From the NCBI GenBank assembly GCA_963846775.1, contig CAWJXB010000001.1, positions 186,001-250,000 of the forward strand: 64,000 bases of DNA, read 5' to 3'. The notes beneath the pieces were generated by a model. It had not been told where the DNA came from and searched no databases. It saw only the letters and a list, made by a program, of their open reading frames with translations. Every line of letters begins with the position of its first letter. Position 1 is the first letter of the stretch. Made by a program: the position numbers and the translations under genes. This DNA comes from CAVYXA01 sp963846775 (GTDB lineage: Bacteria; Verrucomicrobiota; Verrucomicrobiia; Chthoniobacterales; UBA10450). Of this stretch, positions 32,856-41,459 are shown piece by piece.

Positions 32856-33518
32856 CTATTCCCGCCCCGCCGGCTCGCTCGGCGTTGCGCCGTCGAGCTT
32901 TACTTCTTTGCGCGACTTGATCACTTCATCCACCAGTCCGTAGGCCTTGGCCTCCTGCGCCGACATGTAATAATCGCGGTCGGAATCGGCCCGCACCTGT
33001 TCCTCCGGTTTGCCGGTGTGCTGCGCGATGATGCTGATCAGGCGCTTCTTCAATTTAAACATGTAATCGACCTGGCGCTCGACGTCGCTGGCCGCGCCCT
33101 GCGCCCCGCCGGAGACCTGATGAATCATGATGTCCGAATTCGGCAAAGCGAAACGTTTGCCTTTCGTGCCGGAGCAGAGCAACACGGCCGCCATGCTCGC
33201 GGCCATGCCCAGGCAATACGTGGTCACGTCGCACGTGAGAAATTGCATCGTGTCATAAACAGCCAGGCCCGCCGTGACTGAGCCGCCGGGCGAATTGATG
33301 TAAATGTTGATGTCCTTCTTCGAGTCCTCCATTTGCAGGAAGAGCAATTGCGCGATCACCAGGTTCGCGATGTGATCGTCGATCGGCATTCCGATGAACA
33401 CGATCCGATCTTTCAACAAACGCGAATAGATATCGTAGCTGCGCTCGCCACGTCCGGTCTGCTCCACCACCATCGGAACCAGCACCGACTGGGACAAATT
33501 TCTGCTTGAAGAACTCAT
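32856..33518 (-). CDS. clpP: ATP-dependent Clp protease proteolytic subunit ClpP
   Basis: Serine protease that forms the double-heptamer chamber. 220 residues. Catalytic Ser in GMAASMAAVLL, His in NSDIMIHQ, Asp in DRDYYMSAQEA. N-terminal VPMVVEQTGRGERSYDIYSR is typical. The ATG overlaps the tig stop by four bases, coupling the two genes. The serine region reads GMAASMAA rather than the usual GQAASMGA. Confidence 0.97.
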   Translation of the reverse strand: MSSSSRNLSQSVLVPMVVEQTGRGERSYDIYSRLLKDRIVFIGMPIDDHIANLVIAQLLFLQMEDSKKDINIYINSPGGSVTAGLAVYDTMQFLTCDVTTYCLGMAASMAAVLLCSGTKGKRFALPNSDIMIHQVSGGAQGAASDVERQVDYMFKLKKRLISIIAQHTGKPEEQVRADSDRDYYMSAQEAKAYGLVDEVIKSRKEVKLDGATPSEPAGRE

Positions 33519-34852
33519 GATTTTTTCTCTGCGGCCGTATTTTCTACAGCCGGCTCGACGCTAACATTTGCCTTCAGGAAAGCAAGGGTCTTGCCGAGCA
33601 GAATCTGTTCCGCCAAGGTGTTGAGCTGATCGTGTTCCTCCAGTTCGCGCCGCATTTTATCCACCGCCATGTCATAGCGCGCCGCTTCCTCCCGCACCCG
33701 AAGATCGACATCTTCCTTTGTGACCCGAATGTTTTCGCGCTCGGCGATCCGGTGCAGAATGAAATTCGTCTTCAACCGATGGGCTGCTACTCCCGCCGCG
33801 CCATCAATTAGCTCCTTTTCTTTTTCTTTCAGCATCTCATCGGTTACGCCGCGCTCGCGATTTCGCTGCACCAGCTCGGTCAACGCTCGCCGCGTCTCGT
33901 TTTGCAGCAACGCCGGCGGCAAATCGAACTTCGTCCCCTCATGCAGATATTTTACGATCTGCGATTCCTTGGCGCGATCGACTTCGTGTTCTTTCCCGTG
34001 CTCGAGATCGTGCCTGATCATGTGGCGAAGATCGATCAGCTTCTTTCCCGGCGCGAGTTTCTCCGCCAGCGCGTCATCCAATGGCGATAAGACTTTCTCC
34101 CGAATCTCGCGTAGAGTGACACTGTAATCGGCTTTTTTCCCGGCCAGCTCTTTCACCATAAAGTCGCCCGGAAAATCGACAATCACCAGCCGCGTTTCAT
34201 CGCGTTCTTGCCCAACGAGTTGATCGCAAAACTTTGGCAGAAAATTGTCTGGCGTGAGGTGAAGCCAGAATTTCTTTCCACCATACAGATTCTTGCTCGC
34301 TTCCGGCGCAATCTCACTCACCGGTTTGCCTTCGACCGCGCCCTCGAAATCGAGCACGGCGAAGTCTCCCATCCGCAGCTCCCGGTCCGTCACTTCGACA
34401 AAGTCCGCCGCCTGCTCGCGCAACCGTTCCATCGTCTCGTCGATCTCCGTTTCGGAAACTTTTGTGTCCGGCAGTTGCACCGGGATGTTTTTGTATTCGG
34501 GCAGCTCAAATTCCGGCTCGGTCACTACCGTGGCGCGAAACCGCATCGACTTGTCCTCCCCAAAAGTCACCTCCTCGATATTGGTCAAGGATGCGACCCG
34601 CAATCGCTCGCGCTCGACCGCGTCGTGATAACTTTTCGAGACCAGCGTTTTCGTCAATTCATCTTGAATTTCCTTGCGAAACCGTTTGTCGATCACGGAT
34701 CGCGGCGCCTTGCCCGGTCGATAACCCGGAATCTTGGCCACGCGCGCAAACGAATTCGCGATCGCATCCCATTCCCTGGAAACTTCTTCCGGCGGCAATT
34801 GAATATGCAGTTTCGAAACAAACCCCGGCTGTTTATCGACATCGACCTTCAT
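33515..34852 (-). CDS. tig: Trigger factor
   Basis: Ribosome-bound chaperone and peptidyl-prolyl isomerase. 445 residues from the ATG at 34852. Ribosome-binding tail region FARVAKIPGYRPGKAPRSVI (the signature motif GFRxGKxP appears as GYRPGKAP), then a PPIase domain about residues 155-240 (MGDFAVLDFEGAVEGKPVSE), and a helical C-terminal arm domain. The much longer frame upstream encodes nothing recognisable. First gene of the tig-clpP-clpX unit. Between it and aroF, 34853-35080 holds no feature I can support. Confidence 0.95.
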   Translation of the reverse strand: MKVDVDKQPGFVSKLHIQLPPEEVSREWDAIANSFARVAKIPGYRPGKAPRSVIDKRFRKEIQDELTKTLVSKSYHDAVERERLRVASLTNIEEVTFGEDKSMRFRATVVTEPEFELPEYKNIPVQLPDTKVSETEIDETMERLREQAADFVEVTDRELRMGDFAVLDFEGAVEGKPVSEIAPEASKNLYGGKKFWLHLTPDNFLPKFCDQLVGQERDETRLVIVDFPGDFMVKELAGKKADYSVTLREIREKVLSPLDDALAEKLAPGKKLIDLRHMIRHDLEHGKEHEVDRAKESQIVKYLHEGTKFDLPPALLQNETRRALTELVQRNRERGVTDEMLKEKEKELIDGAAGVAAHRLKTNFILHRIAERENIRVTKEDVDLRVREEAARYDMAVDKMRRELEEHDQLNTLAEQILLGKTLAFLKANVSVEPAVENTAAEKKS

Positions 34853-35080
34853 TAAGGAAGTCGACTTTACCGGCGCAAGAATGCTTCCGCAAACGAGCAC
34901 GAAATCCGCGCCTGCGAAAAACCACAAAAAAGCGCCAAATGTGGAGGCGTCCGCGCCGTCGGCGCCCACTCTATTATTCCTTCGGGGTCTTTCGTGTTCC
35001 CGCGGTCCGCAGTCAATAGCTCGTAGTTTGGCTTGCAGAAATTTCCGCCCGGCAGCATTTTGGCTAACGTTGCAACGAGT

Positions 35081-36094
35081 ATGATTATTATTGCGCAACC
35101 CAACGCCACCGAAGTCCAGATCAACCGCATCGTGGCTCGCGTGCGCGAGCTCGGGCTCGACGCGCAAATCAGCCGGGGCGCGTCGCGCGTTATTATTGGC
35201 GTGATCGGGCCGGAAGCGCTGCTGCGCGAAAAACCGATTGCCACCATGCCGGGCGTGGAAGCAATCGTGCCCGTCCTCAAGCCCTATCGGCTCGCTTCGC
35301 TTGAGTCGCGGACACCGTCATCGGTCGCCGTTGGCCATGTCCGAGTCGGCGGGAACGAGGAGGTGGTTCTGATTTCGGGGCCGTGCTCGGTTGAAAGCAG
35401 CGAGCAGATTTTGTCGATCGCGAAGATCGTGAAGGATGCCGGCGCGAAGATTCTCCGCGGCGGCGCATTTAAGCCGCGCACTTCGCCATACAGTTTTCAA
35501 GGCTTGCGTGAAGAAGGACTGCGGTTCCTGGCCGAAGCGCGCGCGGAGACGGGGCTTCCGGTCATCACGGAAATCATGGATGCGCGCGATCTGCCGGTGA
35601 TCGAGAAATATGCCGATTGCCTTCAGATCGGCACGCGCAACATGCAAAACTTTTCGCTCTTAAAAGAGATTGGCCGGAGCCGCTTGCCTGTGCTGCTCAA
35701 GCGTGGATTCAGCGCTACGCTGAACGAATTTATTATGAGCGCGGAATACATTTTGAACGAGGGCAACATGAACGTGCTGTTGTGCGAACGCGGAATTCGC
35801 ACCTTCGAGACGGCAACGCGTTATACACTCGATCTGAGCGCGGTGCCGCTGTTGAAAATGAAAACGCACCTGCCGGTGATTGTCGATCCCACCCACGCCC
35901 TCGGCGTCCGAGAGGTTGTGCCGCGGATGGCGCTGGCCGCCGTCGCGGCCGGGGCCGATGCGCTCATGATCGAGGTCCACGATTCGCCCGAGCTGGCCAA
36001 AAGCGACGGCGACCAGGCGCTTACTCCGGATATTTTTGCCGAACTCGTTCCGCGCCTGCGCGCGGTTGCGGCGGCCATCGGTCGCGCGTTATAG
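35081..36094 (+). CDS. aroF: 3-deoxy-7-phosphoheptulonate synthase (AroF, type I beta)
   Basis: Condenses PEP and erythrose-4-phosphate in the first shikimate step. 337 residues: an N-terminal ferredoxin-like domain (MIIIAQPNATEVQINRIVAR) as in Thermotoga-type enzymes, then the barrel with GPCSVESSEQIL, ILRGGAFKPRTSPYSFQGL, LPVLLKRGFSATLNEF and VIVDPTHALGVREVVPRMAL (metal His). The N-terminal domain suggests feedback control by aromatic amino acids. Ten bases separate it from the cyclase gene. Confidence 0.95.
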   Translation: MIIIAQPNATEVQINRIVARVRELGLDAQISRGASRVIIGVIGPEALLREKPIATMPGVEAIVPVLKPYRLASLESRTPSSVAVGHVRVGGNEEVVLISGPCSVESSEQILSIAKIVKDAGAKILRGGAFKPRTSPYSFQGLREEGLRFLAEARAETGLPVITEIMDARDLPVIEKYADCLQIGTRNMQNFSLLKEIGRSRLPVLLKRGFSATLNEFIMSAEYILNEGNMNVLLCERGIRTFETATRYTLDLSAVPLLKMKTHLPVIVDPTHALGVREVVPRMALAAVAAGADALMIEVHDSPELAKSDGDQALTPDIFAELVPRLRAVAAAIGRAL

Positions 36095-36103
36095 TCTGAG
36101 AAA

Positions 36104-38239
36104 ATGCACTGGTTAGGCCGGCATCGATTGTCGATCCTCGCCGCCATCTGTTTCTTCTGGACGGCGCTGGTGATGGGTGTGTTTTTCGTCCCCGATATTC
36201 CATTTTTCTCAAAGGTTTGGCAGGGCCAGCGCCGGTTTGAAGATTTGCTTCGCCAGGAGGGGCGAAAAACAAAAACGCGCGATGACTTTGTTTTTCTCGG
36301 GATCGATCAAACGACGCTGGAATTCCAACGGTTCGATGATGCGCAGGTAGCGAACAGTCGGGCGTTGCAATTGATGGAGGAGCGGCCGTTTCCGTGGTCG
36401 CGCGAGGTGTGGGCACTCTTGCTCGATCGATTATTTCAAGCCCGGGCGCGGCTCGTGATCTTCGACATGATCTTTAGCCCGCCCAATGATGGGGATGCGG
36501 CGTTTCGCGCGGCCCTCGATCGCTACCGCGATCGGGTCGTGATCGGCGCAAACTTCGATTTGTCCAATGTGCAGCAGACAGATCGAGTCGCCGCGGTTAG
36601 GATTGCGCCTAACGCATCGTTGATCCCGCCGCCGCAGTTGGAGGACAAACGCGTCGGTTACGTTGTCTTCTTTCCCGACGCGGTCGATCAAAAAATTCGC
36701 CGGATGCGTTACACCCTGACCGATCGCCAACTCGCGTTCATGCCGCCGCATCCGGACGAAGTCCCATACGAATCGCTCAGCGCTCGCGCTCTGGTTCAGC
36801 TCGGCCGCAGTGATGCCGTGCCGCGAGATTTAAAGCCGCATCTGATTCGGTTCACCGCGCTCGATGCTTATCTGCCCGATCCGCTCTGGCATGTCTTCGA
36901 TCCTGCCTTTTGGCGGGCCAATTATGCGAATGGAAGATTCTTTAAGAACAAAATCGTGATGATCGGGTCCTCCGCGCAGATTCAGCACGACGTCTTCGAT
37001 ACGCCGATGAGTCCGGAAACACCCGGGCCGGTCCTTCACCTGAACGCCATCGCTACTGCGCTCGATCACGAGTTTCTCTACGAAACTCCGCTGGTTCTGC
37101 GCTTCGTTACGGTCGGCGTCTTCGGCGCGCTGGCCTGGTTGCTTCTTGCTTTCGTGCGGCGCGCCCTGTTAAACATGGTCTTGCTCGCTGGGATCAGCGG
37201 CGCTTATCTCGGCCTCGCCCGCCTCGCCTACGATCACTGGGGATTCTTTCTCATCGTCGTGCCGACGCTCTCGGCCTTTCTTTTGAGCGGTGTTTTTGGA
37301 CTGGCTTTTGACTTCACGCTCGAACGTCTGGAAAAACTGCGGACGCGTCGGACACTGGAGCGTTACGTCTCGAAGAACCTGGTGAAGGAAATTCTGGAGA
37401 ACCCGAGCGGGTTTTACAGTTCGTTGTTAGGCGCGCGCAAGCCGGTCACCGTCCTCTTTTCCGATCTGGTTGGTTTCACCACGTTATCGGAGAAAGCCGA
37501 TCCGGCCGCGCTGGTCAAACAGCTGAACCGCTATTTGAGCAGCATGGTGCCGATGGTTTTCGATAACGGCGGCACGCTCGACAAATTTATCGGGGACGCC
37601 ATCATGGCGGTTTGGGGCAATGTGACGAGTCATGGGGTGTCCGACGATGCAAAGGCGGCGGTGCGCGCGGCGCTCGGGATGCGGCATGAAATGCGCAAGC
37701 TGAATTCGGCATGGCAATCAGAGGGAGTCATCCCGCTCGCCTTTGGGGTCGGTATTAATCAAGGCGAGGCGGTGGTGGGTAACATCGGTTCGTATGCCCC
37801 GCACGAACGGCTCGACCCAACCGTGATCGGTGACGCGGTGAATCTCGCTTCGCGATTGGAAGGGCTCACCCGCATTTATGGCGTGGATATTTTGCTCGGA
37901 GCAACCGTCGCTGAATATGTGCATGATGAATTTTATTTGCGATCGGTCGCGCGCGCCCAGGTGAAAGGGAAAACCGCGCCGGTGGACATCTTCGCCTTGA
38001 TCGGCGCACGCAATGAAGATATCGATCCCGAGTTCTTGAAATGGCTGGAGACGTATGAGGAGGCGATCCTGAAATTCCGCAGCCGCGATTTCAAACAGGC
38101 CAAAATTTTGTTCTCGCGTTTCCTCGAATTTTACCCCGACGATTTCCTGGCCAAAATGTATCTCGACCGCGCCTTGGAATACGAAAAGGTGCCACCGGAC
38201 CACGCCTGGAATGCGGTGGAGGTGTTCGAGAAGAAGTAG
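36104..38239 (+). CDS. Class III adenylate/guanylate cyclase with CHASE2 sensor domain
   Basis: 711 residues: an N-terminal membrane helix (LSILAAICFFWTALVMGVFF), a large periplasmic CHASE2 domain (about 40-320, FVFLGIDQTTLEF, FFKNKIVMIGSSAQIQHDVF), three more membrane spans (about 330-400), then a class III cyclase domain (about 420-600). The cyclase has metal Asp in VTVLFSDLVGFTTLSEK, KFIGDAIMAVWG with the second Asp, and TVIGDAVNLASRLEG. A C-terminal region with TPR-like helices follows. Makes cAMP or cGMP in response to an outside signal; nucleotide choice cannot be told. A GATCGACAAT word is at 36127-36136. Confidence 0.92.
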   Translation: MHWLGRHRLSILAAICFFWTALVMGVFFVPDIPFFSKVWQGQRRFEDLLRQEGRKTKTRDDFVFLGIDQTTLEFQRFDDAQVANSRALQLMEERPFPWSREVWALLLDRLFQARARLVIFDMIFSPPNDGDAAFRAALDRYRDRVVIGANFDLSNVQQTDRVAAVRIAPNASLIPPPQLEDKRVGYVVFFPDAVDQKIRRMRYTLTDRQLAFMPPHPDEVPYESLSARALVQLGRSDAVPRDLKPHLIRFTALDAYLPDPLWHVFDPAFWRANYANGRFFKNKIVMIGSSAQIQHDVFDTPMSPETPGPVLHLNAIATALDHEFLYETPLVLRFVTVGVFGALAWLLLAFVRRALLNMVLLAGISGAYLGLARLAYDHWGFFLIVVPTLSAFLLSGVFGLAFDFTLERLEKLRTRRTLERYVSKNLVKEILENPSGFYSSLLGARKPVTVLFSDLVGFTTLSEKADPAALVKQLNRYLSSMVPMVFDNGGTLDKFIGDAIMAVWGNVTSHGVSDDAKAAVRAALGMRHEMRKLNSAWQSEGVIPLAFGVGINQGEAVVGNIGSYAPHERLDPTVIGDAVNLASRLEGLTRIYGVDILLGATVAEYVHDEFYLRSVARAQVKGKTAPVDIFALIGARNEDIDPEFLKWLETYEEAILKFRSRDFKQAKILFSRFLEFYPDDFLAKMYLDRALEYEKVPPDHAWNAVEVFEKK

Positions 38240-38302
38240 AGGCCCAAAACGTCCAACTCAGAGCAGGTAGCGACGAACCTGGACCTCGATGATGATCGAT
38301 GC

Positions 38303-38343
38303 TTGATCTTTTCAATTGAAGCAGTATGTTGTATCAATTGAAA
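38303..38343 (+). promoter_or_regulatory. Promoter with paired TCAATTGAA operator half-palindromes for the toxin-antitoxin operon
   Basis: Palindrome TTCAATTGAA (38311-38320) and a second TCAATTGAA (38334-38342) are 22 bases apart, two helix turns. A TTGATC/TATGTT promoter pair (38303-38308, 38325-38330, 16-base spacer) would overlap them. It sits directly before the antitoxin ATG, as expected for self-repression. Confidence 0.55.
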
Positions 38344-38344
38344 C

Positions 38345-38764
38345 ATGAAAGCTGCCACCCTTGAGAGAAAAACGGCTCGCCCAAGAAAAGCGGAGCATCC
38401 GCACGAACTAATTCGCCGGATCGAAAAGGGCCTGCCCTTTCGCGAGCTGGAGGATTTACAGGCGCAGCTCGATCTGCCGCTGGAACAACTCGCCGAGAAA
38501 CTGTCGTTCTCGCGCGCGACGTTGCACCGACGGAAAGTGGCCGGGCGCCTGTCGCCGGACGAATCGGACAAGGTGAATCGATATGCGGAATTATTCGCCC
38601 ATGCGCGGAAAGTTTTTGGCAGCATCGAAAAAGCGCGGGCCTGGCTGAAATTTCCGCAGTGGGGTTTGGGCCGCGTGGTTCCGCTCGATTACGCCAAAAC
38701 GGAGGTGGGCGGGCGCGAGGTCGATAATTTGCTAGGCCGAATCGATTACGGCGTGTATAGCTGA
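38345..38764 (+). CDS. Xre/MbcA/ParS type antitoxin
   Basis: 139 residues. N-terminal helix-turn-helix region (LEQLAEKLSFSRATLHRRKV) and a C-terminal MbcA/ParS/Xre toxin-binding domain (DKVNRYAELFAHARKVFGSI followed by EKARAWLKFPQWGLGRVVPL and VDNLLGRIDYGVYS). The domain is the usual partner of RES toxins. Five bases separate it from the toxin gene. It likely binds the paired palindromes upstream to repress its own operon. Confidence 0.9.
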   Translation: MKAATLERKTARPRKAEHPHELIRRIEKGLPFRELEDLQAQLDLPLEQLAEKLSFSRATLHRRKVAGRLSPDESDKVNRYAELFAHARKVFGSIEKARAWLKFPQWGLGRVVPLDYAKTEVGGREVDNLLGRIDYGVYS

Positions 38765-38769
38765 GCGCG

Positions 38770-39234
38770 ATGGCTTCGGGGTGGCGCATTGTGCGTGCGG
38801 CTCGGGCGACGACGGCTTTGAGCGGCGAAGGGCCATGGCGATATGGTGGTCGCTGGAATTCGCCCGGTGTTCGCGTGGTTTACCTGAGCGAACATCAATC
38901 GACCGCGGCTTTGGAAACCTTCGTGCATCGCGAGCCATTCGAAAGCGAGGAGGGCTTCAAAGCCTTCTATTTCGAGTGGCCAAGGGTGCTAACCGAGATT
39001 TTCCCGCCTGAGAAACTGCCTCCGGACTGGAACGTTGTGCCAGCCTCAATATCAACCCGAGAAATCGGGGATCGATGGGTCCGCGAAAATCGCTCGGTTG
39101 TGCTGGCGTTGCCCAGTGTGATCGTGCCGGCGGAAACGAATTTCCTGTTAAATCCAGCGCACCGGGAATTCCGGCGGATCAAGATTCATCCGCCTATCGA
39201 TTTTTCTTTCGATCCACGCTTGGTCGGACGATAA
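38770..39234 (+). CDS. RES domain toxin
   Basis: 154 residues. RES family (NAD-degrading toxins such as MbcT and Res). Visible are the Arg near the N-terminus (WRIVRA), GGRWNSPGVRVVYLSEHQST, the Glu in ALETFVH and the Asn/His region LLNPAHREFRRIKIHPP. Depletes NAD+ when free of antitoxin in characterised members. It is encoded directly after the Xre antitoxin. Confidence 0.9.
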   Translation: MASGWRIVRAARATTALSGEGPWRYGGRWNSPGVRVVYLSEHQSTAALETFVHREPFESEEGFKAFYFEWPRVLTEIFPPEKLPPDWNVVPASISTREIGDRWVRENRSVVLALPSVIVPAETNFLLNPAHREFRRIKIHPPIDFSFDPRLVGR

Positions 39235-39403
39235 TCAATAGAGAAGATTTTTTCTACTCGCGAATCACCCGCCTTCGCTTCTGCTACTCCGAAGGCTTTC
39301 GCGAGCAGGCGGGCGAGGCAGGCGCGAATTGGTGCGAATCCGAGAAACGGTGGAAGCAGACTTCCCCAAAAATCTCGGCCGTTTTGGAAACCGCCGGTTG
39401 GAG

Positions 39404-39490
39404 TCAAGGAGTGACGGCTTCCCAGCCGTCAAGAACAAAAAGGGCGGCTGCCCAAGCCGTCGTTCCTTGAGCTGCTCGGCGCAATCGATG
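39404..39490. repeat. REP dimer, TTCCTTGA-tail family
   Basis: CAAGGAGTGACGGCTT at the left and AAGCCGTCGTTCCTTG at the right (about 39406-39471) are inverted copies around two small hairpins. The tail continues GAGCTGCTCGGCGCAATC, matching 13883-13926. It fills most of the 291-base gap between the toxin and mpl; the rest holds no gene I can support. Confidence 0.65.
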
Positions 39491-39525
39491 GTTTCTTTTT
39501 CTCCGCGCAAGAGTAAGGATTGCGC

Positions 39526-40935
39526 GTGCAAGAGGCGCCGAAGAAATTTCATTTCCTGGGAATCAGCGGGACCGCGATGGGAGCGGTCGCGGTGGCGTTG
39601 GGTGAGCGCGGATTTACCGTCACCGGGTCGGACGAGAACGTCTATCCGCCGATGTCGATCTTTCTGGAAGAAAGAGGGATCGCGCTGAAGGAAGGCTTCC
39701 GCCCGGAAAATATCCCCAACGATGTCGATGTTGTGGTGGTTGGTAACGCGATGAAGCGTGGCAACCCGGAAGTGGAAGCGGTGCTCAATCGCAAGCTGTT
39801 TTATCTCTCGCTCCCGGAAGTCCTGAAGAACTATTTCCTGCGCGGACGCCACAATTTGGTCGTGACCGGAACGCACGGAAAGACCACCACGACTGCGCTG
39901 CTGGCGTGGATCATGGAAAAAGCCGGTCGCAACCCCGGTTTTCTCATCGGCGGGATTCCAAAAAATTTCGGTGAAGGCGCGCGGCTGAATGATTCGAAAT
40001 ATTTCGTGATCGAGGGCGACGAATACGACACGGCGTTTTTCGATAAGCGCTCGAAGTTTGTGCATTACCTGCCGGAGCTGGTGATCGTGAACAACATCGA
40101 GTTCGATCACGCCGACATCTTTCGGACCATCGACGACGTCAAGACGAGCTTCCGCCATCTGCTGCGGATTGTTCCGCAAAACGGAATGGTTCTACTCAAC
40201 GGCGACGATCCGAATTGCATCGACGTGGCCGGCGAATGCCTGGCCCAGATGATCGAGATCGGTTTTTCGGAAAATTGCGCGGAACGGATTCGTGAAGCGG
40301 TCTGTTCGCCTAACGGATCGAGTTTTAAGCTGGGCGAGGAGACGTTCGAGATTCCGCTCGTCGGCGAGTTCAACGTCCGCAATGCGGCGATGGCGATCAC
40401 GGCTGCGCGTTTTTACGATGTTCCGAAAGCGAAGATCGACAGTGCGCTGGAGAGTTTTGCCGGGATTGCGCGGCGCCAGGAGGTGCGCGGTGAAGCGGGC
40501 GGGGTGAAAGTGATCGACGATTTTGGGCATCATCCCACCGCGATTTCGCAGACGCTCGCGGCGCTACGCCATCGTTTCCCGGGCCAACGGCTTTGGGCGA
40601 TCTTCGAGCCGCGCTCAAATACGACCCGCCGCGCCGTTTTTCAGAAGCAATTGCCGGAAGCGTTTGAGCTGGCCGATGGGGTTTTCATTTCGCAGGTCGC
40701 CCGGCTCGAACAGATTCCGGAAAAGGAACGGCTCAATCCGGAAGCGGTGGTTGAAGCGATCGCGAAATCGGGACGCCCGGCCTTTTACGAGGCGAACGCG
40801 GACACGATTATCGATCGAATCGTGCCGATGTTGAAATCGCGGGATGTGGTGATCGTGTTTAGCAACGGCGGGTTCGATGGAATTCATGAGAAATTGCTCA
40901 GAAGATTGCGCGAAAACTGTAGCGGCGGTCTGTGA
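39526..40935 (+). CDS. mpl: UDP-N-acetylmuramate:L-alanyl-gamma-D-glutamyl-meso-diaminopimelate ligase
   Basis: Peptidoglycan recycling enzyme that joins the murein tripeptide to UDP-MurNAc. About 469 residues with Mur ligase order: N-terminal nucleotide domain (FHFLGISGTAMGAVAVALGE), ATP loop VVTGTHGKTTTTALLAWIME, VIEGDEYDTAFFDKRSKF, NNIEFDHADIF and C-terminal VIDDFGHHPTAI. The combination GTAMGA, EYDTAFFDKRSKF and EFDHADIF marks Mpl rather than MurC. A GTG at 39526 has AAGGA six bases upstream and is preferred over the TTG at 39520. Confidence 0.93.
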   Translation: MQEAPKKFHFLGISGTAMGAVAVALGERGFTVTGSDENVYPPMSIFLEERGIALKEGFRPENIPNDVDVVVVGNAMKRGNPEVEAVLNRKLFYLSLPEVLKNYFLRGRHNLVVTGTHGKTTTTALLAWIMEKAGRNPGFLIGGIPKNFGEGARLNDSKYFVIEGDEYDTAFFDKRSKFVHYLPELVIVNNIEFDHADIFRTIDDVKTSFRHLLRIVPQNGMVLLNGDDPNCIDVAGECLAQMIEIGFSENCAERIREAVCSPNGSSFKLGEETFEIPLVGEFNVRNAAMAITAARFYDVPKAKIDSALESFAGIARRQEVRGEAGGVKVIDDFGHHPTAISQTLAALRHRFPGQRLWAIFEPRSNTTRRAVFQKQLPEAFELADGVFISQVARLEQIPEKERLNPEAVVEAIAKSGRPAFYEANADTIIDRIVPMLKSRDVVIVFSNGGFDGIHEKLLRRLRENCSGGL

Positions 40936-40941
40936 CCGCCG
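40917..40941. repeat. REP, left flank of RAYT gene 1
   Basis: CTGTAG then CGGCGGTC-TGT-GACCGCCG. It overlaps the mpl stop codon and lies directly before the transposase start. Inverted relative to the copy at 41435-41459. Confidence 0.8.
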
Positions 40942-40946
40942 AAGCG

Positions 40947-41429
40947 ATGACCGTCGAAAATCACAAGCCACGACTGCGCCGTCTTGAGCTCATATACTTG
41001 CACGCGCCAAAATACTTTATCACCGCGTGCACGCATAATCGCCGGAGAATCCTCGCGATTCACACCGCGCATGAAAGTTTTCTGCATTTCGCGAACCAAG
41101 GTCCTAACTATGGCGCCTGGATTGGCGGCTACGTTCTCATGCCCGATCACGTTCACGCCTTCGTCGCAATCGATGATCAAAGACTAAATCTCTCGGCTTG
41201 GGGCAAATCGTTCAAAAACTCGATTTCAAAAACCCTGCGTCAAAACGGCATTGCTTCGCCGCATTGGGAAAAGACGTTTTTCGACCATCTCCTTCGTAGC
41301 GCAGAGTCCTACAGGCAGAAATGGCATTACGTTCGGGACAATCCTGTACGAGCCGGGCTTGTAAGCAGGTGGGAAGATTGGCCCTTCCGCGGCGAAGTTT
41401 TTCCGCTCGAATATCGCTCTGATCGTTAA
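40947..41429 (+). CDS. REP-associated tyrosine transposase (RAYT), Y1 family
   Basis: 160 residues from the ATG at 40947. Single-strand HUH nuclease related to TnpA of IS200/IS605. HUH is seen as MPDHVHAFVAI (His-hydrophobic-His in GYVLMPDHVHAF), with the catalytic Tyr in SAESYRQKWHYVRDNPVRAG and the N-terminal KYFITACTHNRRRIL. Such genes are domesticated single-copy enzymes thought to mobilise REP palindromes. It is bracketed by an inverted pair of REPs, so the locus is a complete REPtron-like unit. No IS ends or target duplications were found. Confidence 0.9.
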   Translation: MTVENHKPRLRRLELIYLHAPKYFITACTHNRRRILAIHTAHESFLHFANQGPNYGAWIGGYVLMPDHVHAFVAIDDQRLNLSAWGKSFKNSISKTLRQNGIASPHWEKTFFDHLLRSAESYRQKWHYVRDNPVRAGLVSRWEDWPFRGEVFPLEYRSDR

Positions 41430-41434
41430 AAGCT

Positions 41435-41459
41435 CGGCGGTCATAGACCGCCGCTACAG
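41435..41459. repeat. REP, right flank of RAYT gene 1
   Basis: CGGCGGTC-ATA-GACCGCCG then CTACAG; the inverse of the copy at 40917. It overlaps the 3' end of the following minus-strand gene. Confidence 0.8.

Noticed and set aside
34853..35167. 105-residue extension of trigger factor
   Set aside because: Trigger factor begins at MKVDVDKQPG; the upstream frame overlaps the divergent aroF start.
39235..39470. ORF extending past the RES toxin
   Set aside because: It is a shifted frame over the toxin end and a REP dimer, with no protein similarity.
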